A DNA stretch of 64,000 nucleotides from Sinosporangium album (lineage in GTDB: Bacteria; Actinomycetota; Actinomycetes; Streptosporangiales; Streptosporangiaceae): contig NZ_FNCN01000012.1 of the NCBI RefSeq assembly GCF_900100605.1, forward strand, positions 1 to 64,000, written 5' to 3'. Below, piece by piece: positions 1 through 8,120 of this stretch; the first letter of the stretch is position 1; each line of letters opens with the position of its first letter. The notes below the pieces were generated by a model, which was given only the letters and a program-made list of their open reading frames with translations, made no database searches and was not told the origin of the DNA. Position numbers and translations under genes: made by a program.

Positions 1-56
1 CCGAAGCCCACGCGGCAGGCGGGAATCTCCGTCCTTTAGGGCGGAGAGGATGTCAA
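1..56 (+). mobile_element. Right end of an IS200/IS605-family element (rest lies outside the window)
   Basis: Positions 21-56 hold the layout GGGAATC, an 8-bp stem (27-34 with 39-46, loop TTTA), then GAGGATGTCAA. The same layout, with different but still complementary stem bases, occurs in reverse at 25087-25123. This is the known subterminal hairpin and TCAA right cleavage signature of IS608-like elements, and in TnpB-carrying members it is also the 3' end of the omega (reRNA) transcript. No transposase is visible because the element body lies before base 1. Confidence 0.7.
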
Positions 57-1351
57 TCCCTCACCCCTCGCGCCAGGTGGTCGGGGGCTTCGCCAACTGG
101 AACCCGGGTCTGGTCTCCGGATCGCATGTCTCGGATGGTGACCTCTCCGACTGCTTGCTCATCGGGACCGTAGAGCACCGTGAAACGGGCGTTGCGCGCG
201 TTCGCCCATTGGATCTGCTTGCCGAGCTTCCCGGACGATCCGAGATAGGTCCCCACCCGCAGGCCCCGCGAGCGAAGCCGACCTGCCAAGCTCATCAGCT
301 CGACCTCGCCGCCCAGCACGGTCAACGCGACATCCAAGCCGGCGGCCTCGATCTCCTTGGCGCCCTGAATAGCGAGGATGCGCTCGATGCCGATGGAGCC
401 GCCGCACGCGGGCATGTCGGGGCCGCCCAGCGTCGCGACCAGGCCGTCGTAGCGGCCTCCTGCCGCGATCGCTCCGGGGAACCCCTCGGCCACCACTTCG
501 TAGATGGCGCCGGTGTAGTAGTCCAGGCCGCGCACCATACGCGGCGCAAACACGATGCGCTCACCCAGCTCTGCCGTCAGCTCCAGCAGCCGGTCGACTT
601 CGGCCATGCCCTTCTGGCCGCGTTCGCTGGCCGCCAGTTTGGCGCGGATGAGGCCGGGGTCGTCTGCCGCCAGGTCCTCGGCCAGCCTTTCCGCGACACT
701 CATCTCCAGGCCGCGGTCGTCGACGAGTTCCTTGGCGACGGCCTGCGTTCCGATCTTGTCGAGCTTGTCCAGTGTGGCGAGTACTCCGTCTCCGATGCTC
801 GCCTCTATGTCGTAGACCTCCAGCAGTCCTCGGAGGGCTTCACGGCTGTTGACCAGGAAGCGGAACCGCTCGACGCCGAGAGCCTCAAGACCGTCGGCCA
901 GGGCGCAGACGATCTCGGCGTCCGCAATGGGTGATGTCGAGCCCACAGTGTCGATGTCGCACTGAACGAACTCGCGGAAGCGGCCCTCCTGCGGACGGTC
1001 GGCCCGCCACACCGGTCCGATCGCATACCGCTTGAACGGCGACGGGAGTGCGGCGCCATGGGTGCCGATGACCCTAGCCAGGGGGACCGTGTGGTCGTAG
1101 CGCAGCGCCAGGTCCGGCTTGCCGCTGGCCTCGTGGACGCCCCGGCGCAGGATCTTGAACAGGAGCTGGGAGGCTTCCTCGCCGTACTTGCCGGTGACCA
1201 CTTCGAGCCGCTCGAATGCGGGTGTCTCCAACGGATCGAACCCGTAGCGCTCGAACACCTCCGAGACCGTGGCGAACGCCGCCTTGCGGCGACGCACCTC
1301 GTCGGCGAGAAAGTCCCGGGTTCCCGACGGTGCCTGGGCGGCTTGGGCCAT
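53..1351 (-). CDS. hisS: Histidyl-tRNA synthetase, non-canonical type (likely second copy)
   Basis: Class II aminoacyl-tRNA synthetase, 432 residues, charging tRNA-His in the cytoplasm. Visible are the motif 1 region, motif 2 with RADRPQEGRFREF, the HisRS signature RGLDYYTGAIYE and motif 3 GGSIGIERIL, then an anticodon-binding domain. The start is ATG with AGGAAGG 7 bases upstream. The N-terminus (SGTRDFL, KILRRG, LALRYDHTVPLAR) resembles the eukaryote/Bacteroidetes-like HisRS type rather than the APKGTYDL type I recall for streptomycete housekeeping hisS, so I infer a paralogue. It lies 54 bases downstream of the PP-loop ATPase gene on the same strand, which suggests self-resistance or a biosynthetic role. 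Its TGA stop falls in the TCAA end of the IS element, so the last residues may be altered. Confidence 0.9.
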   Translation of the reverse strand: MAQAAQAPSGTRDFLADEVRRRKAAFATVSEVFERYGFDPLETPAFERLEVVTGKYGEEASQLLFKILRRGVHEASGKPDLALRYDHTVPLARVIGTHGAALPSPFKRYAIGPVWRADRPQEGRFREFVQCDIDTVGSTSPIADAEIVCALADGLEALGVERFRFLVNSREALRGLLEVYDIEASIGDGVLATLDKLDKIGTQAVAKELVDDRGLEMSVAERLAEDLAADDPGLIRAKLAASERGQKGMAEVDRLLELTAELGERIVFAPRMVRGLDYYTGAIYEVVAEGFPGAIAAGGRYDGLVATLGGPDMPACGGSIGIERILAIQGAKEIEAAGLDVALTVLGGEVELMSLAGRLRSRGLRVGTYLGSSGKLGKQIQWANARNARFTVLYGPDEQAVGEVTIRDMRSGDQTRVPVGEAPDHLARGVRD

Positions 1352-1405
1352 GACGTGGCCTTCCTGCTACGGGGCGTGGCGGTAAGTATGCGAACAGCGC
1401 GTATC

Positions 1406-2656
1406 CTACTCCGCCTGATCATGAAGGGGCTGCCACTGGGGGAAGTACCTGCTCAGCATGTCGACGATACCGCTTTGGGAGTCGGGGTCGCCGTGCCCGG
1501 TGTGGAGCAGAGGGGTGCCCGGTATCGGGGAGAGCCGCTGCCAGCCGTCCAGGTCGTCCATGAGCGCGCGAACACCGCTCATCAGCGACAGCGACATCTG
1601 CGGGACGAGAGAGTCCAGGCAGTGCGCAAGGTAGTAGATGGACGAGCGCCGCATCGCGGTCGCATCCACGCGCTCGCTGTAGTTGACCTCGCTGATCCTG
1701 GGATAGCAGGCGTCCAGCATGCTCTTGGGCACGTCCCACACGGGCATCATCACGTCCACCTCGCCTGTGCGGCGAATCGGGTAGGGCATGGGGCGCCGCC
1801 CGTTGATCAGGCAGAACAGCAGTTCGGCCGCGAGGTCTTCGCGGTTGTAGCCGACCAGGAGGTGGCGAGCCCCGGTGATGGAGCAGACAGCGCGGCCGGC
1901 GAGGTTGACCAGGAAGGTCCCGAAGAAGTGCGAGGTGTCGGCGCCATAGGTTGCGGAGAACTCCTCCCACAGCTCGGCGGGCGAGGCGCTCATCTTCAGC
2001 AGCTCGGTGACATCGGCTGGGTAGAGCACGCGGTGGTTGAATCCTGCTTCCCCGCACAGTTCGCGAGCGCGGTCGACCGCGGATTCCGGCCACAGCGGTT
2101 CCATGGCCAGAGTGAAGCAGGTGATCTCACTTGGGTCGCCGTCTTGGGAGGTGATGTAGCGCCTCATGCCCTGCACAAGGCTGCTGCTGTCGCCTCCTCC
2201 GGAGATCCCCGCGACCAGTCGGGCGGGAGCCCGGTGTGCGGCAAGGAAGTCACTAATCTTGGTGAAGACGATCTCACGCATCGCGGCGTCGTCGACCAGG
2301 TGCAACCGGTGGGTCGGCGCCTTGCTCTCATGGGCGTATTGAAAGTCCGCCAGGGCGGCCACCGGGTAGGCGCTGTGGCGGACTGTTTCGATCTCGGTGG
2401 GGCGCAATGCCTCGATGTCGGTGTTGCGCATGCACTGCACGACGACATTGCACCCCGGAGCGAGCTGGTCCACGGTCAGGGAGATGGGAATGGGTTTGAG
2501 AGTGCCGTCTCCGGGAACCTCATACGCTTGAAACAGCGACGGTGGAAACCTGTTCGCCAGCAGCAGGTCCGCAATCGTCATCTGCTCAATGGGTTTAAGC
2601 GTTCGGGCGCCCGCCGGGAACAACAGCGTAAGGCGGTCCCAGTCGGTGCTCGACAA
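1406..2656 (-). CDS. PP-loop (asparagine-synthetase-like) ATPase
   Basis: A 416-residue cytosolic protein with the N-type ATP pyrophosphatase loop SGGGDSS at about residues 152-158. Members of this superfamily adenylate a carboxylate or carbonyl and pass it to a nitrogen or sulfur nucleophile (asparagine synthetase, lasso cyclase, TilS, ThiI). The N-terminal 120 residues do not look like the glutaminase domain of AsnB and have no N-terminal Cys, so ammonia from glutamine is unlikely. Translation probably starts at TTG 2656 behind GAGGAG; an internal ATG at residue 26 is possible. It sits between a 47-residue peptide gene (54 bases upstream) and hisS (54 bases downstream), so it may modify that peptide. 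Substrate unknown. Confidence 0.75.
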   Translation of the reverse strand: MSSTDWDRLTLLFPAGARTLKPIEQMTIADLLLANRFPPSLFQAYEVPGDGTLKPIPISLTVDQLAPGCNVVVQCMRNTDIEALRPTEIETVRHSAYPVAALADFQYAHESKAPTHRLHLVDDAAMREIVFTKISDFLAAHRAPARLVAGISGGGDSSSLVQGMRRYITSQDGDPSEITCFTLAMEPLWPESAVDRARELCGEAGFNHRVLYPADVTELLKMSASPAELWEEFSATYGADTSHFFGTFLVNLAGRAVCSITGARHLLVGYNREDLAAELLFCLINGRRPMPYPIRRTGEVDVMMPVWDVPKSMLDACYPRISEVNYSERVDATAMRRSSIYYLAHCLDSLVPQMSLSLMSGVRALMDDLDGWQRLSPIPGTPLLHTGHGDPDSQSGIVDMLSRYFPQWQPLHDQAE

Positions 2657-2710
2657 TGACTCCTCGCCCCCATCCTTTTCATTTGCTACGGCATTGGCCC
2701 CGGCGTCGGA

Positions 2711-2854
2711 TCACAGGTGAGCGCACAGGGCGGGAACGGCCATCAGCTCCTCTATGCGCTGGTCGGTCATCCGGTCCATGCCCGCGCTCGCCAGGGTCCG
2801 CGTCATGACGTCCGCGAGCGCGGCGATGTCGGTGGTCACTGCTTGGACTTCCAT
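2711..2854 (-). CDS. 47-residue peptide, candidate RiPP-type precursor
   Basis: The peptide starts MEVQAVTTDIAALADV and ends ELMAVPALCAHL before TGA. A textbook ribosome binding site, AAGGAGG, lies 5 bases before the ATG, stronger than most in this window. The first 40 residues are acidic and probably helical, as in leader peptides; the last seven, PALCAHL, carry the only Cys and the only His. It is the first gene of a same-strand set with the PP-loop ATPase and HisRS. I do not recognise the family. It could be a small regulatory or structural protein instead of a precursor. Confidence 0.6.
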   Translation of the reverse strand: MEVQAVTTDIAALADVMTRTLASAGMDRMTDQRIEELMAVPALCAHL

Positions 2855-2914
2855 GCGATCCTCCTTTTAGGTGATTGTCATATCGGCCACATGGAGCCTA
2901 CGCGGACATCCTGC

Positions 2915-2934
2915 GAGTGGCAAGAATGCCACTC
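2915..2934. promoter_or_regulatory. 20-bp perfect inverted repeat upstream of the peptide gene
   Basis: Arms GAGTGGCA and TGCCACTC are separated by AGAA. The site lies 60 bases before the peptide start, inside an unusually AT-rich stretch (2857-3060) that is the only visible promoter region for the peptide/ATPase/hisS set. A dimeric regulator operator is the likely reading. The binding protein is unknown; the HTH protein encoded at 4265-5113 is one local candidate. Confidence 0.45.
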
Positions 2935-3073
2935 TAATATCAGTTTTATGCATGCCGAATTATAGATACATGTTGTTTGAAATGGTCGCGGCATGCAAGG
3001 TGCCGGGTGTGACCATAAATCGACAGAAGGTGCTCTAGCCTATTTCGGCACGTCGGGCCGGGCTGGTTGGCCT

Positions 3074-3751
3074 CTAGACGAAGAGGGGAACCCCCCACCC
3101 CTGGAACCGCTTGACCGCTGCGACCGATTCGGCCACCAGGGCGATCGCCGCGATGCGGCCTGCCGCATCGTAGGCGCCGGTTCCGCTGGGTGTGATCGTT
3201 GGGCCGGTGGATGCGCCGAGCTGGTCGAGGACGATGACGGCAGGGGTGGCTGTGGCGTCGGTGCTGATGAGGTTGACCCGTTCGGCCCAGCCTCCGCCTG
3301 GACCTGTCAGGGTGTAGTCACGTCCGGCCCACGAGCTGAGGGCCGTGCCGATCGAGTGGATCACCATATCGGTGGGCGAGAGGCCGGACAGGGTAGGGCC
3401 CATGTAGGGCCCTCCCCGCCGGGCGATGGTGTTCCCGGTGGTGCGGACCGGGTCGCCGGAGGTGGCCACGCCCTTGTAGCGGCTGATGGCCGCGACCGAT
3501 TCCACGCCATAGGTGGAGCCCTTGGTGATCGTATAAGTGGCGGGTTCGCTGCTCGCCCGGCGCAAGTAGAGGCGCGACAGCAGGTCGATGGTGCCGTCCG
3601 ACACGGTCACGGCCAGGTTCCACCCGGCCAGGACCGGGTTGGAGGCCGACTGGTTGTTGACGTAGGACAGCACCAGGAAGTCTCCGTCCACGGTCCCGGC
3701 CGGGACCGGCACCGCGATGCTCGGCCCTGTGTTGGAGAAGGTAAGGTTCAC
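3074..3751 (-). CDS. Hypothetical beta-rich protein, phage tail-like
   Basis: A 225-residue protein starting MNLTFSNTGPSIAV from GTG 3751, behind GAAGGGA. It is rich in Gly, Ser, Thr and Val with alternating hydrophobic residues, which suggests beta sandwiches. There is no signal peptide and no transmembrane segment. Proteins of this look (VPAGTVDGDFLV near the N-terminus) are common in actinobacteriophages and prophage remnants, where they act as minor structural proteins. No other phage gene is nearby apart from a broken GntR gene, so it is probably a remnant or an orphan. Function not established. Confidence 0.5.
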   Translation of the reverse strand: MNLTFSNTGPSIAVPVPAGTVDGDFLVLSYVNNQSASNPVLAGWNLAVTVSDGTIDLLSRLYLRRASSEPATYTITKGSTYGVESVAAISRYKGVATSGDPVRTTGNTIARRGGPYMGPTLSGLSPTDMVIHSIGTALSSWAGRDYTLTGPGGGWAERVNLISTDATATPAVIVLDQLGASTGPTITPSGTGAYDAAGRIAAIALVAESVAAVKRFQGWGVPLFV

Positions 3752-3797
3752 GAGATTCCCTTCTTGTGGGTTGGGTTTCGCTCGGGCCTGTCGGTAG

Positions 3798-4136
3798 ATC
3801 GACGCCGGCCACCTGCAACCGCGGCGGCCCTTGTCGAGCGAGGCGCACCTACAGCAGCGGTTCGGCGTGGCACGGGACACCGTCCGCCGAGCCATCGGTC
3901 ACCTCGCGGAGCTGGGGCTAGTGCGCACCGTACCGGGCAAGGGCACGTATGTGCGCGCGACGACCCGGACCCAGGTAACGCCCGAACCAGGCATGCGAAT
4001 CATCACCCGGCCAGCGACCAAGGGCGAACAGGACGAGCTGGAGCTCGACGCGGGGGCGTGGGTGCTCGTCATCGAACGGCCAAATGGGGAACTCGACGTG
4101 CTGCCGGGGGATGGAGCGGAGATCCGCGTCGAGTAG
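3798..4136 (+). pseudogene. GntR-family regulator, 5'-truncated
   Basis: The reading frame from 3798 gives IDAGHLQPRRPLSSEAHLQQ followed by FGVARDTVRRAI and GKGTYVR, the standard GntR winged helix. An in-frame TAG at 3795-3797 cuts off the first helix, which normally begins with a YRQIA-type motif. A TTG at 3831 could still start a shortened 101-residue product. The C-terminal part after the winged helix is only about 55 residues, too short for a usual effector domain, though small GntR proteins of this kind are common in actinomycetes. Probably decayed. Confidence 0.55.
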
Positions 4137-4264
4137 GAGGGCATGCACCGGTCGGTGAACCTGTCGGCACCGGTCGGCGTAGACGTTCGTAGCGTTCGTG
4201 CGATGTGGTGTCATCGTTACTCGGTCTCTCAGCGGCGGTGCTGATTCCGCGAGATTCTCACGGC

Positions 4265-5113
4265 ATGAGTGCAACACGGATCAGCCCGCCGCTTCGCCGC
4301 CAGAGGCTCGGGCGCATCCTTCGTGACCTGCGAATGGCCAGCGGCATGACCCTGGCCGAGGTCTCCGACCGGCTCGGGTGGAGCAGGGCGAAGCTGGCTA
4401 GGGTCGAAGCGGGCCAGCACAAGCCCGAGCTCGGTGATATCGCCGCGGCGCTGGAGTTCTACCAGGTCGCCGACGACCTTCGTGAGACGTGCCTGACGCT
4501 GGCCGGCCAGGCTGGTGCGCGGCCGTGGTGGGCGCCGTACCGGGCCGTGCTGGGCGATCTCGTCTCACTGGAGACCGAGGCGGCCTCGATCCGCTCGTGG
4601 CAGCCCATGCTCGTCGAGGGGCTTCTCCAGACGGAGGATTATGCGCGTGCGATCGTGCTGGCCGACCTGCCCGGCGTGGCCGAGTCGGAGGTGGATCTGC
4701 GGGTGCGGGCACGGATGGCCCGGCAGCGTCTCCTGCTAGGTGATGATCCGGTTGCTCTGAGTGTGGTGATGCATGAGGACGCCCTGCGGGTGCCGGTGGG
4801 GAGTGTCGGGGTGATGCGGGCGCAGCTGGCCCATTTGATGGGTGTGGCTCGGTGGCCGAACGTCACGGTGAGGGTGCTGCCTCGGAGGGTGGGGGCCCAT
4901 GCTGGCATGGGAGGGGCGTTCGTGCTCCTGTCGCTGATGGACTCCCCTCCCGCGTGTTTCGTGGAAGGAGGGCCAAAAGAGATCATCACGGTGAATCAGG
5001 AGCAGGTGCGGGGTTACGAGTGGCGTTTTGATCATCTGGCCGCGTCCGCGCTTGCGATAGAAGGCTCGATGGAGATGTTCGACATCATCGCGAGGGAATT
5101 CGATGCTGAGTGA
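4265..5113 (+). CDS. XRE-family HTH protein with DUF5753-type C-terminal domain
   Basis: A 282-residue cytosolic DNA-binding protein. The XRE helix-turn-helix spans about residues 15-70 (LRDLRMASGMTLAEVSDRLG and WSRAKLARVEAGQ), followed by a DUF5753-like domain with the common stretch WQPMLVEGLLQTEDYARA. I chose ATG 4265 because the HTH follows directly; the ribosome binding site is weak and the gene may be leaderless. The downstream DUF397 gene overlaps by 11 bases. Such HTH/DUF397 pairs are abundant in actinomycetes and are linked to development, antibiotic regulation or toxin-antitoxin-like behaviour. Confidence 0.85.
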   Translation: MSATRISPPLRRQRLGRILRDLRMASGMTLAEVSDRLGWSRAKLARVEAGQHKPELGDIAAALEFYQVADDLRETCLTLAGQAGARPWWAPYRAVLGDLVSLETEAASIRSWQPMLVEGLLQTEDYARAIVLADLPGVAESEVDLRVRARMARQRLLLGDDPVALSVVMHEDALRVPVGSVGVMRAQLAHLMGVARWPNVTVRVLPRRVGAHAGMGGAFVLLSLMDSPPACFVEGGPKEIITVNQEQVRGYEWRFDHLAASALAIEGSMEMFDIIAREFDAE

Positions 5114-5318
5114 TCACTGGCACAAGAGCAGTCTGTCGGGATCGACCGGCGGCGGGTGCGTGGAGGCTCGCTGGGACGGCGCAGCCGTTCACGTGCGTGA
5201 CACCAAGCAGCACGGCCAGGGGCCGATGCTGATGTTCACGCGTGGCGAGTGGGAGGCGTTTCTCGGCGGTGTCGCCGGGGGAGAGTTCGACCTTCCGGGG
5301 ATGACGAAGCGTAGCTGA
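5103..5318 (+). CDS. DUF397 protein, partner of the upstream HTH regulator
   Basis: A 71-residue protein with the DUF397 pattern: W.KSSLSG in the first 12 residues, CVEAR, VHVRDTKQ and a C-terminal FTRGEWEAFL segment. It overlaps the HTH gene by 11 bases, so translation is probably coupled. DUF397 proteins bind or modulate the paired XRE regulator. A strong hairpin follows the stop codon. Confidence 0.85.
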   Translation: MLSDHWHKSSLSGSTGGGCVEARWDGAAVHVRDTKQHGQGPMLMFTRGEWEAFLGGVAGGEFDLPGMTKRS

Positions 5319-5323
5319 GCGCA

Positions 5324-5362
5324 ACGAAGGGGCGGGCGCAGTTGCTGCGCCCGCCCCTTCGT
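5324..5362 (+). terminator. Strong bidirectional hairpin terminator
   Basis: A 17-bp perfect stem, ACGAAGGGGCGGGCGCA with its complement, encloses loop GTTGC. It sits 5 bases after the DUF397 stop and before the opposite-strand tRNA-Arg. There is no T-run, as is usual for high-GC actinobacterial terminators. Confidence 0.75.
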
Positions 5363-5444
5363 CATCCACTCTCTGCTGTCAACTGCTGCTGTCACGAGGT
5401 AGATCACCACGGTCAGCGGCTAGCTGTTTTGCCTGGTCACGCTA

Positions 5445-5520
5445 TGGTGCCCCCGGCATGATTCGAACATGCGACACCCGCTTTAGGAGAGCGGTGCTCT
5501 ATCCCCTGAGCTACGGAGGC
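5445..5520 (-). tRNA. tRNA-Arg (anticodon CCT)
   Basis: On the minus strand a full cloverleaf folds: 7-bp acceptor stem (GCCTCCG with CGGGGGC), D arm with GTAGCTCAGGGGATAGAGC, anticodon loop CTCCTAA, T arm with GTTCGAAT. The 3' CCA is encoded (5445-5447). Confidence 0.95.
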
Positions 5521-5645
5521 AAAGGTTCCTTGCTAAGCCTAGCGAAAGTTGGGCGGTGTGTGTGACGGGGAGGCGTACGCGGTGGCGGGAGGTTGGTCAT
5601 GGGAGCTGTGAAACGGAGTAAAGGCGTAGCAAGCGGTGTCTGGGG
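5521..5645. other. Spacer upstream of tRNA-Arg
   Basis: Contains the presumed tRNA-Arg promoter on the minus strand. No gene is seen. Confidence 0.4.
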
Positions 5646-6494
5646 GTGGGATGGGCGTGGCTACTGTCGCCGTCTGTGCTGAGGGGTGGTTGCGGAGTGG
5701 GTCGGCTGGTGGCCTTGGTCGGAGTGATGTCGGTGCCGGCGGTGCTCGCGGGGTGTGTGTTCGTGGGCGAGCTGGTCGGGGCGGAGCGGGGGAGGCGGGC
5801 TTTGGGTGCTGGGCAGGTGCCGGGAGGCGTCGGGGGCGATGTGGGCGATGGGGGCGATAGGGGGCGTGGCGGGGTGGAGCGGCCGGTCGCGGATGTGAGT
5901 TGGGGGCCGTTGCTGGTCACCGGTTCCGGCGGGATGGGGGCGTGGAGGGACGAGGAGGCGGTGAGGGTTCAGAGGGTGCGGGCCGACGCCGGGAGCGGTG
6001 GGCGTGGTGTGGGGCGGTCGGAGCGGAGGTGGGGGCCGAGGGTGCGAACCGGCGTTGAGGATCGTGCGGAGCGCGGGGTGCGGACGGGCGCAGGGAGGTC
6101 TGAAGGTCAGGTGGCCGACAGGGGCTGTGAGATCGAGTGGGAGGCCCGGCGGGCTTACGAGTCGTGCGCGGGGCACGTGGTGAGCGGTGAGGCGGTCGCG
6201 GGGGCGGTCAAGGCGGAGGAGCGGGGATTGCCTTCGGTCGAGGTCGGTGTGGGCGTCGGCGCGGAGGGGCCGCGGGGGCCGGAGGGTGCGGATGCGCAGG
6301 CGTCCGGCCGTACGGATGGCTCGGGCTCGGAGCGGGCGCGGGCGGCGCAGGGGGAGCGGGGGGAGCAGGGGGCTGGGCGGTCGTCGGACCGGCCGCGTGG
6401 CGGGAGCTGCGGAGGGGCGGTTGTGCGGGTTGGCGGCGGCGACATGTCGGAGGGGTTGGTCGGGTTCAGGTGCAGGGGCCGTTTGGGGGAGTGA
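5646..6494 (+). CDS. Doubtful low-complexity reading frame, possible lipoprotein
   Basis: An open frame of 282 residues from GTG. Residues 20-37 read like a lipoprotein signal with lipobox LAGC, and third positions are GC-rich. However, the rest is low-complexity Gly/Arg/Glu/Ala with no recognisable domain, there is no clear ribosome binding site, and a long frame is also open on the other strand because the whole stretch is strongly G-rich on the + strand. I see nothing else here, and treat this as non-coding or an unusual surface protein with low confidence. Confidence 0.2.
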   Translation: MGWAWLLSPSVLRGGCGVGRLVALVGVMSVPAVLAGCVFVGELVGAERGRRALGAGQVPGGVGGDVGDGGDRGRGGVERPVADVSWGPLLVTGSGGMGAWRDEEAVRVQRVRADAGSGGRGVGRSERRWGPRVRTGVEDRAERGVRTGAGRSEGQVADRGCEIEWEARRAYESCAGHVVSGEAVAGAVKAEERGLPSVEVGVGVGAEGPRGPEGADAQASGRTDGSGSERARAAQGERGEQGAGRSSDRPRGGSCGGAVVRVGGGDMSEGLVGFRCRGRLGE

Positions 6495-7019
6495 GGGAAC
6501 CGCCGTGAGGTGAGGCCTCGTGCGGGACAGGTGGCGGGGCTGAGGCTTGTGGCGTTGCACGGGCTTCGGCGGATGTAGGGGGCGGGGCACGGTCATCCGG
6601 GTCGGCTTGTGTGAAGGGCCGTCGCTTGTGGTGGGATCTGAGCCGTATGCGTCACCCAGGCGGGGTGAAGATCGGGTCTCGATCATGTTGGTGAGGCGCT
6701 GTCGCCGTACTTGTAGGTGTTGAGGTGCAAATGTCGGGCGCTGGTGGCGGAAGGTCATCTGTGGACCCGTATGGCAAGCGGTGAGGTGCCGTGGCGGAGG
6801 CTGTCGGCTTGATGCTGGTTGAGATGTTTGGACAGGTCAGACGGTTGCCGGGGGGCAGGGTGGGTGGTTGACGGCGGACCTGTACTGATCCATACAGGGC
6901 GATAAAAAGGGTGCTTTCCGAACATAACGGCTCTGGGGACTCGGGCCCGGGCACTCAGGCGGTTTTGGTAACGTGCGTGCTTGTGCCAGGTCACGAGTGC
7001 GCAAACGGAGGAGTCGAAG
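6495..7019. other. Intergenic region with no supported gene
   Basis: G-rich on the + strand up to about 6880, then an AT-richer part (6890-6930, with GATAAAAAGGG) that probably holds the promoter of the downstream carboxypeptidase gene. No RNA gene or repeat was found. Confidence 0.4.
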
Positions 7020-8120
7020 GTGCCATCTCCTCGGTCAGCAAGTCTGATCGCGGTCGTGACGGCCATGACTTCGCTGGCTTCCCTCCAGTTCGTGTCGGCG
7101 GCCCCCGCCCAGGCGACGGCAGTGGTGAAAAAGTCCCCCGTGGCAACGGCGGCGGCGTGGGATCCCAAGCTGTCTGATCTGAGGCGTCAGGCCGAGAAGG
7201 CGGCGACGGAGCTCGAAGAGGCGACAAAGGCGCTGAAGCAGCGACAGAGCAAGATCAGGACCTCGCAGAAGCAGCTGGAGGGCAAGCTGCGGGCGCTGGA
7301 GGTGGCGGAGCAGGCTCTCGCCAAGGTACGGCAGCCGCTTTCGGAGGTCGTCTCGCTCATCTACCAACAGCCCAGCGCAAATGATTTTGCACCGTTCCTC
7401 TCGGGCGATTCCACGGCGGAGGCTCTTCGCGGGATGGGGTTGGTCACGCACCTGGTGGGCGGGCGCAACGAGGTGATCGCGGAGAGCAATCGGGCGTACA
7501 GCGCGCGGGAGAAGCTGGCGGCCGAGGCGCAGGAGCTCAGGGCCGACAACCTGCTGTCGGAGGCGCAACTCGCGGCCGAGGTCGACACGCTGCGCAAGCG
7601 CTCCGACAGGGTGGTGAAGTCGCTGACCCAGGCGCTGCTGAAGATGGGGATCAAGGTGGACAAGCTGGGGAAGGCCGCCTTCTCCTGCGATCCGACCAAG
7701 GCCGCGTCGGCGAACGAGTTTCCCAATGGGCTTATCCCCAAGGCCTATCTGTGTCCGCTTCAGCAGCCGGGACACACCTTGAGGGCTGACGCCGCCATTG
7801 CGTTCATCAGCATGAACGAGGCGTACAAGAAGCAGTTCGGCACCCAGATCTGTGTGACGGACGCCTACCGCGATCTGGCCGAACAGCAGTCGGTCTACTA
7901 TCGGCGACCGGGCTTCGCGGCCGTGCCGGGGCGTAGCAACCACGGCCTGGGCTTGGCGCTCGACCTCTGCGGGGGTGTGCAGAACTTCAGGTCGCCGCAG
8001 TTCAACTGGATCGAGGCCAACGGTAAGAAGTACGGATGGTTCCACCCTGATTGGGCTTATACCAACCCGTTTGAGCCGTGGCATTGGGAGTATGACCCCA
8101 AGCTCACCGCAGCGCGCTGA
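7020..8120 (+). CDS. Secreted D-alanyl-D-alanine carboxypeptidase, M15 family
   Basis: A 366-residue exported peptidoglycan hydrolase. GTG 7020 is chosen because GGAGGAG lies 6 bases upstream and the product then begins with a signal peptide (SLIAVVTAMTSLASLQFVSA, with cleavage after APAQA). Residues about 45-215 form a long coiled coil of the kind seen in NlpD/PcsB-type proteins. The C-terminal M15B/VanY domain carries zinc ligands in SNHGLGLALDL (His, Asp) and PWHWEY (His). It probably trims stem peptides in the wall. It is transcribed alone. Confidence 0.88.
   Translation: MPSPRSASLIAVVTAMTSLASLQFVSAAPAQATAVVKKSPVATAAAWDPKLSDLRRQAEKAATELEEATKALKQRQSKIRTSQKQLEGKLRALEVAEQALAKVRQPLSEVVSLIYQQPSANDFAPFLSGDSTAEALRGMGLVTHLVGGRNEVIAESNRAYSAREKLAAEAQELRADNLLSEAQLAAEVDTLRKRSDRVVKSLTQALLKMGIKVDKLGKAAFSCDPTKAASANEFPNGLIPKAYLCPLQQPGHTLRADAAIAFISMNEAYKKQFGTQICVTDAYRDLAEQQSVYYRRPGFAAVPGRSNHGLGLALDLCGGVQNFRSPQFNWIEANGKKYGWFHPDWAYTNPFEPWHWEYDPKLTAAR

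Noticed and set aside
1058-2659. Long + strand open frame opposite hisS and the PP-loop gene
   Set aside because: Shadow of the two minus-strand genes; no domain, low-complexity composition.
5661-6758. 365-residue minus-strand open frame rich in Pro, Arg and His
   Set aside because: Composition only reflects the G-rich complementary strand; no start signal or domain.
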